Under the pieces are notes generated by a model, which ran no database searches, had not been told where the DNA came from, and saw nothing but the letters and a program-made list of their open reading frames with translations. Shown in pieces: positions 1-13,854 of a stretch of 64,000 bases of DNA (the first letter of the stretch is position 1; every line of letters begins with the position of its first letter). The position numbers were made by a program, and so were the translations under genes. The stretch is from NCBI RefSeq assembly GCF_011397635.1, contig NC_064753.1, positions 36,437,822-36,501,821 of the forward strand, written 5' to 3'. This stretch comes from Epinephelus fuscoguttatus (Eukaryota; Chordata; Actinopteri; Perciformes; Serranidae).

Positions 1-199
1 TTATCGAGTTCCCTTTATATACACAGGCATACAACTCCACTCATGTTTGGCTATAATAGAAAAAGCAGAAAGTCTAAATGGGCATTTCTGCACTACGCTG
101 TATTTTCTTTTAACATTTTCACAACATTTTAATTTCCTCGTATTTTACATGAAGTGGTAGAACTACAGTGATAACCTAGTCTTTCTTTTTTATTCATAG

Positions 200-3100
200 A
201 AAGGTGTCCACATCTTTACTAAGAGACCTTCCAGTAAAGATCTGCCAGAAGTGAAACACGATGATGTTATCACGTACCTGGGAAAGCACAGCCAGGCGCT
301 GCTCCTCTACCTGGAACACCTGGTGCTGGAGAGAAGGATAAAGGTAAAATAAAAAGGATGAAAACTATCAGCTGTGGTTTTGTGGTGAGACAGATCTCTG
401 TTGAGGTTTCACTGAGCAACACACACAATCTGTATTCGCCCCAGAGGTGCTGATCCAAACACTTACCTTCCTGCCAGCATCATTAGAGAAATTTCCCAGC
501 AGTATCAGTTCTCCAAAGTACTGAGGCTGCAACAGTCTCACTGTTAACCACATGCTACAGATGAAGCTGGTCACATGGGACACAGTGACACAGTGGTTAG
601 CACTGTCCCTTGACTTCCTCCTTCAATCCTGACCTGTGAGTCAGGTGACTTAGGTTGCCTTGAAAGGTTATGTATGATGGTGACGCTGTCAGGTGCACAT
701 GTAGAAAGATGATTTATTGCCAGCTGGAGAAACATGGCTGTGATGGTTTGAGTCCAGGGCAGGCTGTTAGGTTAGTGTTGACGAATTTGGTGCTGATCAA
801 AGGCTGGTTTGCAGGAAGAGAGGGATGCTGTTCAGTTCAGCGATAGGGGTGGTTGTTTTGATGCGTTCTGCTCAGCGGTGCATTCTGACCTTAATTTACC
901 GGGAGGAAAGCAGGTGGCAGCTCACACACTGTGGCTATAGAAACTTGAATTCAACTCCCTGCTGAATCAGCAAACATTCTGTTGCTGCTGTTAACACAAG
1001 TTAGACCCAACTCTGCTGCTGGCCGCCAGCCTCTTGTGAAAATTGAAATTTAGATCTGATCTAATTGGGTGTGCCGCTTAAGTAGAGCCTGTAGACAGCC
1101 CCGGGCCGGCCCAATTTAACCGCCTGTTGTGTGTGTCCGTGCATTTGTGCGAAATATTTGCACCAGGGCTACTCATAAATATGTTACGCTGCTGGGTATG
1201 CACATCCTCAATGTCAGCCCAGCTCATCCCAGGAGTCCTGCTGCATAAATATGAGGTCTTGATAGAAAAATGGGGGACGACTTGTCAGTAGTTGTTAATG
1301 AAGGTGGATCCTGTTGGCATCATGGAGGTATAAAAAGAACTGGATACAGTGTTGGAGGCAGGGGCCCTGTTCATTTCTATGAAAGATGCTCAGTGGTACA
1401 TCAAGTTAAAACAATTCAATTTTCTGTGTGAGACATTACCTGGAGCTTCCACTTTCTTTCATTCAGTCATCCTCCTAATGGAGCGTTTATTGAATTCAGA
1501 TTGTTGTCTTCCATGTTTGTGGATGCAGAAAGAGAAGTTCCACACACACCTGGCCGTGTTGTACCTGGAGAGAGTCTTGTCACTGCTGTCGGAGTCGCCA
1601 TCAGATGAGGAGCAGCTCACCAGAGCTAGAGAGAGGCTCCAAGCTCTGCTCAGGGAGTCCAGCCTATACCGTGCACAGTATCTTTTAGGTGAAAAACAAT
1701 TCTGACGATGTATACATGAACATTAGGTGTTGCGTGTTGTTGTGATAGGTTTTGACTTGTAATGTTTCATGTCCTTGTGTTTAATTTAGCTAAGATGGAG
1801 AACTGTGAACAGCTGCTGCTAGAGCGTGCGACACTACATGGAAAGCTGGAGGAGCATGACAAAGCACTGCATATATTGGTGCACGAGCTGAGAGACTTCC
1901 CGTCCGCCGAGGCCTTCTGTATATGGGCCTCTTCTTGTCGGGATTCTGCTTACCGGCAGCAGCTTTTTCACCAGCTCTTGGGGGTGTATCTAGACGGGAG
2001 CCTTCCTGGAAAGCCTTCCACTCAGACTGCAGCAGGAGGTGGAGACCTGGAGATGGCAGCAGTGGACCTCCTAAATCGGCACGGCGAGGTGTTTGATGCC
2101 GTCCGTGTCCTGCGCATGCTCCCTGACGGCTGGTCGCTGCAGCTGCTGCGGCCCTTTTTGGGTCGAGCCGTCAGGGCCAGTATGCATGCCTGCCGCACCT
2201 CCCAGATCGCTCTGGGGCTAGCCCACTCTGAAAACCTTCAACTGCTGCATGACAGGGTGAGGAACACATCACATTATATGACAGCATGTGTTATTTTACT
2301 GTCGTGGGTGCAACACAATGATTTATTAAGATGTGACCTTTTTATTATTTTAAAGACAAGACAGAACTAGTTTCACAAAAATCTAAAACTGTTCTTTTTG
2401 TTATCATCAGTTCATGGTTTAAGTCATTTTTTTCAAACAAAGATGCCGAACATTTGCTGGTTCTAGCTTCTTAAATCAGGGGATTTGATGCTTTTCATTG
2501 TCATATATGATAGTAATATGAATATTTAGGGGTTTTGGATTGTTGGTGGGATGAAATTAGACTTTTGAACACATCTCCATGTCCATCCATCTCCGTTTCT
2601 GACCTTTTATTGCCCAAATGTTTGATCAATAAACTAGGACTGTACCTAACTCAGAATAATGTCAGTTGAATTTGGCTGTTCAATACAAATATTTGACTAT
2701 TTGTTTTTCCAAATAGAGTCTGAGAGTTTGAATGGTGTTTGGCGAGACATTCACAGTGACAGCTTCGGTCACCTAATATAATAAACAAGGCAAGTTAGCC
2801 CTCTGAGCTAATGCGTGCTAGTCATGCTAATGATGGATGAGAAATGTGCAGTTTTTGCTGATAAGACATCAAATAAAAGCCACAGACTGGTCCGTATTAA
2901 GTTGTGAGCTGCACATTCACCACTTCTAAGCAGAAGGCGGAAGATAACGTTATCTTGGAGCCTGACTGGATAAAGCCTTTCTTCCTCCAGGCAGCTTCCT
3001 CTGTCTCACTCAGACTCACCCTGGGTGTGTGGTTGGAGCTGCCTGCACCAGAGTGCCGCATTAAAGTGAGGAGTGCTCATTTGGCAGCTAAATCTGGGAA

Positions 3101-5984
3101 CCAAAACATCCCCAAGTACAATCACTGACAAAAAAAAAAACAAAACACCTGCCTGACTAAGATTAAAATCTTTGACTTTCAGGGGGCAGCCCTACAATGA
3201 TCAAGAGAATAACCGGCAGATTAATTGAAAATTAAAATACCTGTTATTAGCAGCCCTCAACTGAACTTTGACAATCTTTTAAGCCTCCATAATTTAAACG
3301 TTGTGCAAGCAAATCAGCTTAAGTCTTGGAGCTTTCTTTCTCTCTTTGAACTGAGATATAAATAAATCAAATAAGTAATTCTTGGTGGGTTAGTCACCTT
3401 AAATTTAAATCAATTCTTTTGACTTTCTGGTTTGGTGTGTATGGGCCTTTAGAGCTACTGACCCAGCAACTCAATTTTTACCGCAGACAGAAGACATTTG
3501 ATGAACAATACACAGAACTTGTTTCCTGATTTGCTTTATCTTTTTTTATATATATATATATTTGATAGTTTTATAACAAATTTGACAAGATCCATGACAA
3601 AGAAAGTTGCGCTTGAACACCCCGCAAGAACTACAGCTAACGGCCAACTAGCATGTTAGTAAGTCTTCATACCAGCAGGCGGCGGTGATGGTCTGTATTT
3701 GTCACTCTAATAGAGAAACTGGAAGACCGACAGGAGGAATTCAAGATGCCATTGAGCCTGTTGGCACATTATCAACACAGCTTGATGATGAACAAATTAT
3801 ATTTATCAGGCGCTAACAAACAATAACACAAAACATTACGACCCGTTTCTTTTAACGAGCTCAATGGCTGGTTTGTTTTCATCTCATGCCCTCTTGACTT
3901 AATCCGTTTGTGTACTTTCCTCACTTCCGTTTTTCCAAAAACACTGAGCTAACCTGCCAGTTGGAGAGATTTCACTCACCAATGGGCTCCGCCGCATCCG
4001 ATGCTGATCCAACATCCTGAATCGCTGAAAAGCAGGGCCGACTAGTGCCAAAGGTGCAGGACACACCGCAAAAACTAGGGTGACAGACGCCGACCAACAG
4101 CCGACTTGCAGCTGTGCGTCAGGGCCTTAAGGACAGAATAAATAACTTTGTCATTTACCTCTAAAATTGGAGAAAAAGAACAAATGTTTATGAGTAAGCA
4201 TTTATTGTCTGGTTGATTATTCAATTTTCTCATATAATTTTACCATCTGTAGTGTTATGTTAGTGCTCATTGCTGTATGAACTCATAACTCTATTTTTAT
4301 GTGTTTTCTCCTCAGTTGAAACACCGGAAGAAACCAATCTTTGTGTCTGAAAAGAAAGGATGCCACCTGTGCCACAACACCTTCAGCGAGCCTGACGTGG
4401 TGTGCCTGCCGGGTGGAGTGCCTGTCCATACTCACTGTGTCGCCCAGAGAGTAAGAGACTCTCCCACAAAGAGACAGTTAACTAATAGCAGTAACCATAC
4501 GTGAGACTTGAGCCTTCAGACCACCACGTGAGGCACCAAACTAAAGCAGGACATGCTGAGGACTGTGGGGGAAAAACAAAAAGCACAGAACACCCAATGC
4601 CATAGTAGAATCTGCTATGGAGAGAAACACAAAGGAAGCTGTGCGAGTGCGTGTATCTGTGTGTGTGAGTGTGTATGAGAGCGAGAGAGCAAGGGAGAAA
4701 CAGATGATTTCATCAATTTAATCCTGTGCCGTAATTATACCACACTGTCAGACTGCAAGTTTTTAATAGCAGTGAGTAACAACAGCTACGTCCCTCGGCC
4801 CTTTAATCCACTTAAACAGAGAATGAATCAAAGAAAGGCTCCTGTGCTTATCCGTGGGTTCAGTGCTGTATCGGTCATCGTCTCCGCTTGAACAGTTTTA
4901 AACCTGAGATTTGAGAAACTGCTTGAACACACAATATTTGAAACCTGTTGCAGATATTTCCAAAGCATGCATAGTATTACCACTCTTACAGTTCTGGTCT
5001 GATCACCTCATGTGGGTATTGTATTAATATTGTCCTAACTTGCACATTGCAGCGTTAGGTTTTAATGTGAAATACTACAAAGACTCATCCGTGCTGATGG
5101 AAACAGAGTCTTTTATGTCTGTCTTTTACTCTCTGGGATCTGGTCTCACTGCTGCTTTATTCCCCCCCTCAGCCGTAAGGGCATTGGATGTTGTATTCAC
5201 AGTAATTCAGTTCAACATTTTGACCCAAATCCGTTAGATTTTGAATGTCCTGTTATCGAGGTGAGAGACCGTCTGTCAGTGTATCGTCTGTGGAGCAACA
5301 ACAGTGTAAAACACTACATGAAATGTTACATCGCTCCACTACTCATCAATACATGGGAGTGGGGATTCAATACTTAAACTGCAGTAGTCAGATTAACCCT
5401 CTAAAACCTGCACACATCAAATAATCTTTATTGATAATATGTCAATAGACACCTTGTGAAACATGCAAGCAGATGTACACAGTAAGTTGGAGATGTGTAC
5501 AGAGTATCATCAGATTATGTGAAGACAAACTCCATTTAAATTTTGTCTGGTTTTGGGTAACAAATGAAATAAATCAATTGCCATCATACAGATCCATTTT
5601 GTTTGTTTGGCCAGGGAACATACAGTAATAGGGAGGTGAAGACCCTCCTCTTCCAGTGTCCCTCATGGGAGCTCATTTTTAAAATATGTACAGTAATCAA
5701 CGGCAAGAAGCAATATGTTTTAACCCCATTTCAATTATGCCATGTATTACACCAGTGATGTTTGTCAATTTAAAACAGTTTTTCAGGTTGAGAAAGTCGT
5801 TTGCTCATCATAAGTTTGTCACTGTACCATTTAGTTTTGTGTGAATTCGCTCGGTGAACTACATCTCTCCTCTCGCACACCTACACCAACTAGCTATCTA
5901 ATACCCTTTTTTCCTTTGGCACGCATGCCTTGCTGATTTTTGTCTCAATTGTTTGTTTAGACACGCTGTGCCACACTACGCTGA
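200..5984 (+). CDS. tgfbrap1: TGF-beta receptor-associated protein 1 (VPS3-like), 3' exons, partial
   Basis: Family role: TGFBRAP1 is the VPS3-like subunit of the CORVET tethering complex on early endosomes and was first described as a TGF-beta receptor/SMAD4 chaperone. Seen here: exons 200-343, 1529-1688, 1790-2256 and 4316-4450, all with AG acceptors and GT donors and with compatible phases (0, 1 then 0). Joined, they give a helical, clathrin-heavy-chain-repeat-like region with motifs such as YLGKHSQALLLYLEHLVL and HGKLEEHDKALHILVHEL. A C-terminal zinc-binding segment follows (CHLCHNTFSEP ... VHTHC), matching the VPS39/TGFBRAP1 C-terminus. The start, the N-terminal CNH domain and earlier exons lie upstream of the window. 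The last exon is uncertain: the best acceptor (AG at 5959-5960) adds only seven residues, TRCATLR, before TGA at 5982-5984. Identity is firm; the 3' end is not. Confidence 0.88.
344..1528 (+). other. tgfbrap1 intron, no other gene seen
   Basis: Intron between the exons ending at 343 and starting at 1529. Around 575-700 there is a faint tRNA-SINE-like stretch (CACAGTGGTTAGCACTGT) without a recognisable B box. Nothing else is supported. Confidence 0.5.
2257..4315 (+). other. tgfbrap1 intron, unique-looking sequence
   Basis: A 2.06-kb phase-0 intron with a good donor (AGG|GTGAGG) and acceptor (CTCCTCAG|TTG). It contains a short TA run near 3549-3560. No exon-like ORF or recognised repeat was seen. 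Confidence 0.5.
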
Positions 5985-7555
5985 GCCGGAGGTGGACCCT
6001 CTCAGGAGTAAGTCCAAGAGCTGGGCAAGGTGGAGTTTAGTTTCTCTCCTGCGTCCTGTTTTTGATTAAGATATCTGCTTTATTTTACTGTTTTCATGTT
6101 TGCTATCCGCCGTATCAGAAGTTGTGTGAAGCTGCTGCTTGAAATCTCAACATTTCCTTATGTTGGTTCTTCACTATTAAAGTTTATACATAAGAAAATA
6201 ATGGGGTAGGTAACTTAGCTGTGTTTCAAACACAAATTAAGATTATCTGTTGTTGATGTGTTTTACCAGCGATTCCTGAGGTCTCATTTATGAATATTGC
6301 GTACACACAAAACGATGCCTGATTGAAGAGTACGCCACCTCCCACTAAAGCTGTGAAGTATAAAAACAGACTTGATGGGAGAAACTTTGACCCATGCTTA
6401 TGAACATTTTGAAAATAGGAAATTGATAACGCAGATGGTGAGGTGGAGGGCTGATTGTACAAACCATTTTTTGCTTTTGTCCGTACGACATGTGTAGTTG
6501 TTCGAATTACATATTTTCAGAGTTTTGTACTTCAACAGTTTTCTGACAAACTGTGACTTTGTTTAGTTGCATAATTATATTTTAAATTGACAAACATCGT
6601 ATGTGTGAATCATGAAACAATTCAAACGGGGTCAAAAAATTGTCCCCCTCAGAAACGGGGGGGGGGGGTTAACCTCTCTATAAAGACATCCAAATGTGCC
6701 AGTGGCAACATTTAGGAGGCCTCAAGATTAATATTCTTTGGCTTAAGTCCTCAGGAGGGGCCCAGAGGTAATTTGTTCCGCATAATCATTACAAAATAAT
6801 CATTGTCAATTTAATAATGTGAGATAATTTAATTAATCTCCGTTGTCACCATCTGTGGGTGATTCCAGTGTTTTTTCACAACTTACATTTTGTGATGCAA
6901 GAAATGTAGTGCCCCTTTTTATTTAGCATGTAAAACAGAGTTTGACCACAGGCTGGCAGTAATGTGTGAAATCTCTAAACAAACATGAGGGTAAAATAAC
7001 TCTATGGTATCCTTTAAGTGATGAAAAAATAATACATGAAGCTGTTTGGAACAAATCCTCTGAACCTGTTTGATGGTTTTTCTCTCTTATTCTCTGCGTC
7101 ACGCCACAGCTCAATAACACACACCCTGGTTTTGGTTGAAAGGAAATGCTTTGACATTTAATCATGCTATTAAAACATCTTCCTGTAAATGATGGAAAAA
7201 CACAAACTCATTGCTTAAACTGTGACAGTGAACGGGATCGGCATGAAACCTCCGGATTAGGCGTTTACTGTGGTTGAATATGAATTTCTACCACATTTCT
7301 TTCTAAAGTAACAGATGTCTGTCAAAGAAAATGGTCATCTCATAATGCACGACATGATCCTGCACATTACTTGTTAACTTTTTTTTAATGTTTTGACATT
7401 AAGAGAAAACAAAACCGTCATCATCAGTGGTTTTGATGACCCAAGAAAAACACGTGGCCTGATACAAATCAGCTCTGCTGGATTTATGGCTGTAACCTCT
7501 TCACCATGAAACCCGTCTTTAAAACGGAAATTAAACAGATTATATTATAAATACG
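4451..7555. other. Last tgfbrap1 intron, 3' end and downstream sequence
   Basis: Holds the final intron, the uncertain terminal exon (5961-5984) and downstream sequence. There is a G-run at 6658-6668. I see no other gene. Confidence 0.4.
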
Positions 7556-8277
7556 CAGAGGTGGGACCAAGTCACAAGTAAGTCTCCAGTCTTTACACAC
7601 AAGTTCTGAATCACAAGTCCTGATGTTTGAGTTTGAGTCCTGAAACAAGTCGTAATGGGATTTTCACCAAATGTAATGCAAATATTTACAAAAATCATGA
7701 ATGCATTTTAAAATTTGCATTTATTTGTAAATCAAGTTTGTTAAAACTTAGCCGTTAGCTAAGCATTAGCTCGCTAACTAGGTTAACATTTGCCGCAATT
7801 TACCGTCCTTTGTGCAACTTCAAATGCCAAACGAAGTTGAATGTTGTTGCATCTCCGTCTGTAATTTTTGGCCTGCACATTTTGCATACTGCAGTTTGTT
7901 TTTTGGTGACCTCTACATAGTTTTGTACATGAACAAAATTATCTCTAGTATTTTTTCCAACTGGCATTCAGTAAGGTAACATCAGTTCTTCACGATGCCG
8001 TTGGATCGGTTGAAGAATAAATAACTTTAATGTTAGCTGATTCTGGAAATGAAGGGAAATGAATTGATTCATGGCACACTTTTTAGATAACATACTTTTT
8101 AATCTTTGAGCCTGAGAGGGTGTCAAGCGTTTTCAACAAAAACGATCAAGTCCAAATGACGTCACAAATCATTGGTGTTAAAGTCCAAGTTGAGTTGCAA
8201 GTTGTCTTCAGATTTTGTCAAGTCAAAAGTCATTTGTGACTCATGTCCGAGTCATGCAACTTGAGTCCACACCTCTG
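7556..8277. mobile_element. hAT-like non-autonomous DNA transposon (MITE)
   Basis: A 722-bp element whose ends are inverted: the left end is CAGAGGTGGGACCAAGTCAC and the right end reads CAGAGGTGTGGACTCAAG on the other strand. Copies of 'AAGTC'/'GACTT' are spread through both halves, as in a common teleost family that starts CAGAGGTG. The flanks TAAATACG and TAAAGAAA could be a decayed 8-bp target duplication (5 of 8 match). There is no transposase ORF. Assignment to hAT is by the CAG end and the 8-bp flank only. Confidence 0.65.
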
Positions 8278-9660
8278 TAAAGAAACCCTAAAAACCTTTA
8301 CAGACTTGTCATCACCAAACAACGCTTTGTTTCATCGTATGTGTGGGAAAATGAAAGTGCAGCCTGGACCTCGTAGATGTTTTTCCCAGACGGACATAAC
8401 TAACGGCAGGTACATAATGTGTTTCGTAAATGTCTGCTGAAGGTGAAGCTTTGCTGAAAGATGTCGAATGTTGAAAAATAGTGATAACTGCGGCAGCGGA
8501 GGATGCATGAATGTCATAACAGAGCACTGAGAGAAAACACACACAGAACACTCTTTCTGAAGTTAAATCAATGTTTACTTCCATGTTTCTTTTTCATATT
8601 AAACACTCGTCTTTTGTGTTAGAGATGTGTCTCTTACTGAAGATGGCCATTCAGACTTACAGTTATCGAAAAAGCAATTTTGACAGTCACAACTTCTCAA
8701 AGATCAGAGGATGGTCGAATGATTCTTTACCCAAACACACTACAATCTCTGTTCAAGTTATTTGTAAGGACTCCTCTTCAAAGGAGAGGCTCAATCAGTA
8801 TTCCTGAAATCAAACCTCTATGGAACATGATTTGAAATTGTTACCAGCTGAGAAACACGACAGAAGCAAAACCCAAAAGAACAGAAGTATCTCCCCTCGA
8901 TTGTTTATTCCAAACTCACAATTGTCCGACCTTCTTAAACACCGTTGTTGGTTTTGCTTGTTTCTCTGGTGCCTGTGCTGTTGACGCTAGCCTTCTGTAA
9001 CTGCGACACATTTCTGCGAGGGGAACTTTGTGCAAACATGGGACTATTTTTCTAACATGGAGATCTGAAAATTGTAGATTGTGTAGGCTCGACTCACTTT
9101 CCATGACAGAAAATCCACAGCTTTCTGCACAGCATCTTTCTGTCTGAACAGTTTAAGTGTAGCTTGCTTAAAAAGCCTCCTAACCATGACTTCAGATAAT
9201 TAAAAAAAAATACAGTACAGTTGTGTGGAAAAAAAATGCTATTGTATTTTATAAATATATGTAAACTGGTATGTATATACTGCATTTGTACTTGTTTGTT
9301 GCTTTCTAAATCAATGCCAATGTGGATGGAGTGTACAAACTGTAAATCCGTCCCATTTTAATAAACATGAAACTGTATATCAACTCATGGAGGCATAATT
9401 TCTCATTTCACACCTCCAAGTAATTCTCGTGTATGTTTATGGAACTCTTAATATCACATACAGCCCGTGTCACGCTCACTTATTGTTTTGACAGCAGAGC
9501 CCATAAAAGAAAGCCAGTTTTGTTTATCAGTCCTAAATGACTGATGTTTTTATGAAAGGATAATTTGCTTTTAGGAAATTTTACACTTTGCAACTGTGGG
9601 ATTAAATCTCAGACAACATTTTTATGTTTCAGCATGAGGTTTCTAAGTGTACATGTGGAC
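8278..9660. other. Gene-free interval with possible poly(A) signal
   Basis: No coding exon recognised. An AATAAA at about 9360 on the plus strand could serve a long tgfbrap1 3' UTR, but nothing in the sequence proves that. The rest looks unique. Confidence 0.35.
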
Positions 9661-9664
9661 TGTG

Positions 9665-10380
9665 TACTCTTTACTTTTAGTGTGTACTGCAGCTGAACAA
9701 AGAAATATAACTAAATATTTAAAAAAAAAAATAAAATTAAATATTAAACAATGAATTAAATAAAATACATTAAATTAATAAATTGATTAATTAATTTTTT
9801 TTTAAAAATGTAATGCAAAAATGAAAAAAAAAAAAACTTTTTACTTTGTATGTACCGCAGCTGAACAAAGAAAAGAATATAACTTAATATTTCTAAAAAA
9901 AAAGGATTAGAAAATCAAATATTAAATTAATAAATTAAATTAAACAATAAATTAACAAACTGATTTATTTAAAAGATATTAAAATGTAATGCAAAAATGA
10001 AAAAAATAATAAAAAATACTTTTTACTTTTAGTATGTACTGCAGCTGAACAAAGAAAAACCAACTTAATACAACTTAATATTTGAAAAAAAATAGATTAG
10101 AAAATTAAATTTTAAATTAAATTAAATAAAATGCATCAAATTAACAAATTGATTAATTTAAAAAAATGTAATGCAAAAATAAAAATACAATGAATAAAAA
10201 ATACTTTTTTACTTTAGTATGTACTGCAGCTGAACAAAGAAAAAATTATGATTTAATATTTTTTGAAAAATAGATTAGAAAATTAAATATTAAACTGATA
10301 AATTAGATAAAATACATTAAATTAAATTGATCTATTAAAGAAATTTAAAAATGTAATGCAAAAATGAAAAAAAAATAAAG
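9665..10380. repeat. AT-rich satellite, four units of about 170-185 bp
   Basis: Each unit opens with TACTGCAGCTGAACAAAG (TACCGCAG in unit 2) and ends with AATGTAATGCAAAAATGA followed by an A/T-rich tract. The unit anchors are near 9683, 9851, 10035 and 10220, giving spacings of 168, 184 and 185 bp. The units are clearly diverged, so this is not a recent expansion. Confidence 0.85.
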
Positions 10381-10786
10381 GGAAATTTAAACAGGAAAGT
10401 AAATATCTTAATTTATTCACTCTCTTATTTATTTATGTATTTATTTTGGCAGATTCCGTCCACCATATCTCCCTGAGTATTATCAATGACAATGAGCCAC
10501 ATCCCTGCTAGAAACATTACGTAACTTTTCGTTTTGCAATTGCATATGACAATAAATTATTTTCCACTATGTACGTAATTCAATTCATGAAAACAGCAGA
10601 CTGTTACTAACACACACTCTCTTGATTGTCTAGAAGGGAGGCCCAACTATTGAGGTTCAAATCAGCTGGAGGCAAAATGTTTTTTCCTCTAATACACATA
10701 GTTCATAAAGCCTTGAATATAAAAACTCACTCACTGAAATCCACTGAGAAATAAAACTGTTATAGTGTTTTTTGTCCAGTAAAGTC

Positions 10787-12215
10787 AATCAATCAATCAA
10801 TTTTATTTATAAAGCCCAATATCACAAATCACAAATTGCCTCACAGGGCTTTACAGCATACATCCCTCTGTCCTTATGACCCTCGCAGCGGATAAGGAAA
10901 AACTCCCCCCCAAAAAAAACCCTTTAACAGGGGAAAAAAAAAGGTAGAAACCTCAGGAAGAGCAACTGAGGAGGGATCCCTCTTCCAGGACGGACAGACG
11001 TGCAATAGATGTCGTACAGAACAGATCAGCATAACAAATTAACAGTAATCCGCATGACACAATGAGACAGAGAGAGAGAGAGAGAGAGAGATGCAGGTAA
11101 TGACAGTAGCTTACAACAACATTATTGAAAGTAATAATATTATAGTTCTGGCTACTGCGGTACAATATGTTGAAAGTATGTATTAATATCTGGCAGTATA
11201 CATGTGTGACAATAATCATATGTGTATAATAACAGAAGAAGTATGACTAATGACTAATGATGGCAGCAGCAGCAGGAGGCATCTGGCAGGACCACGGCAG
11301 CAGCACAACCACACACGTCACGCTGTCCAGGCACCGCTGCGATATGAGTTAATCTGAGAGACAGTGGAGCACAAAGGCTCCGGAGAAGAAGCCGAGTTAC
11401 TGACATCCAGAATGGCCGAGTTAGCAAGATGCAGTAATAGAATACGAGAGAGAGAGAAGGAGAGAAGGTGCCCGGTGTATTATAGGGGGGTCCTCCGGCA
11501 GACGAGGCCTAAGTCAGCCTAACTAGGGGCTGGTACAGGGCAAGCCTGAGCCAACCCTAACTATAAGCTTTATCATAGAGGAAAGTCTTAAGTCTAGTCT
11601 TAAATGTGGAGACAGTGTCTGCCTCCTGGACCGCAACAGGAAGATGATTCCACAGGAGAGGAGCCTGATAGCTGAAGGCTCTGGCTCCTGATCTACTTTT
11701 GGAGACTGTAGGGACCACGAGTAACCCTGCGTTCTCAGAGCGCAGTGTTCTGGTGGGATAATAAGGCACTATGAGCTCTCTAAGATATGACGGAGCTTGA
11801 CCATTTAGAGCTTTATAAGTTAACAGTAGGATTTTAAATTCAATTCTGGATTTTACAGGGAGCCAGTGCAGAGAAGCTAAAACAGGAGAAATATGATCTC
11901 GTTTCTTAGTTCCTGTTAGTGCACGTGCTGCTGCATTCTGAATTAGCTGGAGAGTTTTTAAGGACTTACTAGAGCTACCTGATAATAGAGAGTTACAATA
12001 ATCCAGCCTAGAGGTAACAAAAGCATGGACCAATTTTTCTGCATCTTTTCGGGTCAGGATAGGCCTAATTTTCGCAATATTACGCAGATGAAAAAATGCA
12101 GTCCGTGAGGTTTGTTTTAAATGAGAATTAAAAGACAAATCTTGATCAAATATTACTCCGAGGTTTCTTACGGTAGTGCTAGAGGCCAGAGCAATGCCAT
12201 CTAGAGAAACTATGT
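10787..12215 (-). mobile_element. L2-type LINE, 5'-truncated copy
   Basis: On the minus strand the sequence encodes the C-terminal end of an L2/Jockey-group reverse transcriptase ORF2: [73 protein letters not shown], then a stop near 11557. A long 3' UTR runs to about 10787 and ends in TTGA-type tandem units, as L2 elements do. Homology to the second copy (52.3-55.5 kb) stops near 12215, the 5' truncation point typical of dead-on-arrival LINEs. A (GA)n tract lies at 11070-11091. Confidence 0.9.
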
Positions 12216-13080
12216 CATAAAGTGCAACTCCTTCCTCCAATATGGCAGCTACGTTGAGATATTGCAGCAACAGGCTGATACAGTAAACATGGTGTCCACT
12301 GTATGTCTATGATGCTTTGATTCACTCATTGTGTTTTTGATAGACTCAGTATGTGCATCCAAGGTCAAAATACTCACTTGCAGAGTGCTTAAGATGCTAA
12401 AAATAACTGCACTGTGATTCAGAAACAGATGTAGCTGCTCCTGCACTTGATAACCATCTCTGTGTTTACATCCCACAGTAATCGATTGTCAAACACTGTT
12501 TTAATTTCATCGTCTCTTATCAGAAGGAACAGTTGGGTGTTGGATATAAAATAAACTATAAAAGATTTATCATGGCGCTACCATTAACGTGTCTTTGATC
12601 CATATACACTTTGAGGTGTCCCAGTGGGGGGTTTTATGATAGTGGCCATGTTAATTGAATATGGCCTTTGTTGCACGTTTTCCCCTCTCATTCTACCCTT
12701 TTTATCTTCACACTTCCTTACTGTCAAACAGAACTATCTATAACACAAAATTACTAATAGATAAATCAATAAATGCAGTTTTGTCTGAAGGTTTAACGTG
12801 GTTCACTGCAGTGCTATCTAAACATCTGCATATCGCCTATTTTCATGATCCTCCCTCAAAGCTGTAACCAAACACTGAACTGTAATGAAGTGGATCCTGC
12901 AGCCAAAGAGAGGAAAAACATTTTTAATCTAAGAATAAATTCATGTTCTAATCTCCTTCTGCAATTAAAACTGGACAAATGGTTCGGTGTACAAACAATG
13001 TTTCTCGTTTTGATCCAGCATTAGAAAAGATTTAGAGTGAGATGACAGATTTTTAAGTCAGACAAGAAGCTTTTAAGCTG
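12216..13080. other. Gene-free interval
   Basis: No recognisable gene or repeat between the two LINE fragments. Confidence 0.35.
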
Positions 13081-13082
13081 CA

Positions 13083-13715
13083 AGAATTGGCACTAAAACA
13101 CTGTCAACAAGTGGAAAACCTCAAAGTTATCTTAGATTTGAATCTTAGTTTTGAACCACATATTAAAAGTTTAACCAAAACTGGATCTTATCATCTAAAT
13201 AACATCGCCAGAGTGCGACAGTTTCTCTCCCAAGCCAACACAGACGACACTGATGCATGCTGTTATCACCTGGATAACTTATTACTGTAATGCTCTACTT
13301 TCTGATCCTCATAAGAAAAACATTGCTCAGTATCAGTTATTACAAAACTCAGCTGCACCTGTAGCTGACGAGGACCAGAAAGAGTCTCTGCACTGACTTC
13401 CTGTGTGTGTCAGATTTGATTTTAAGATCTTTTTATTGGTTTATAAAGCTCTTAATGGTCTTAGTTCTACCTATTCATCTGAATTGCTTTTATCATAGGA
13501 ACTCTCTAGAACCCTCAGGTCTTCTAGTAGTGGCCTTTTAATCATCCCCTACATCAGAGCAAAAAGCCACAGCGAGGCATCATTTCATAACTGTGGTCTA
13601 CATCTGTGGAACAGCCTCCCTGAAGACCTGAGGGTCGCAGAGAGAGTTGATGTTTTTAAAAGCAAACTCAAGACCTACCCTTTCAGCCTGGCTTTTAATT
13701 GAACTTTATGTCCTT
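13083..13715 (+). mobile_element. Older L2-like LINE relic (ORF2 3' end)
   Basis: Reads as the C-terminal part of an L2-type ORF2 with frameshifts and stops: LKVILDLNLSFEPHIKSL, SYHLNNIARVRQFLSQA, then in other frames segments resembling FKILLVYKALNG, LWNSLPEDLRV and VFKSKLKTY. It is much more decayed than the 10.8-12.2 kb copy and belongs to a different L2 subfamily. Confidence 0.7.
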
Positions 13716-13854
13716 TTTTTTATTTTCTATTTATTATTATTGTGTATTTATTTATTTTATTAATCTGTTTTTCTAGCTGGCATTTATTGATTTTATCTTA
13801 TTTGTTTAGTTATTCATTGACTGATTTAAAATTATTCTCCTCTTGTGTATGATG

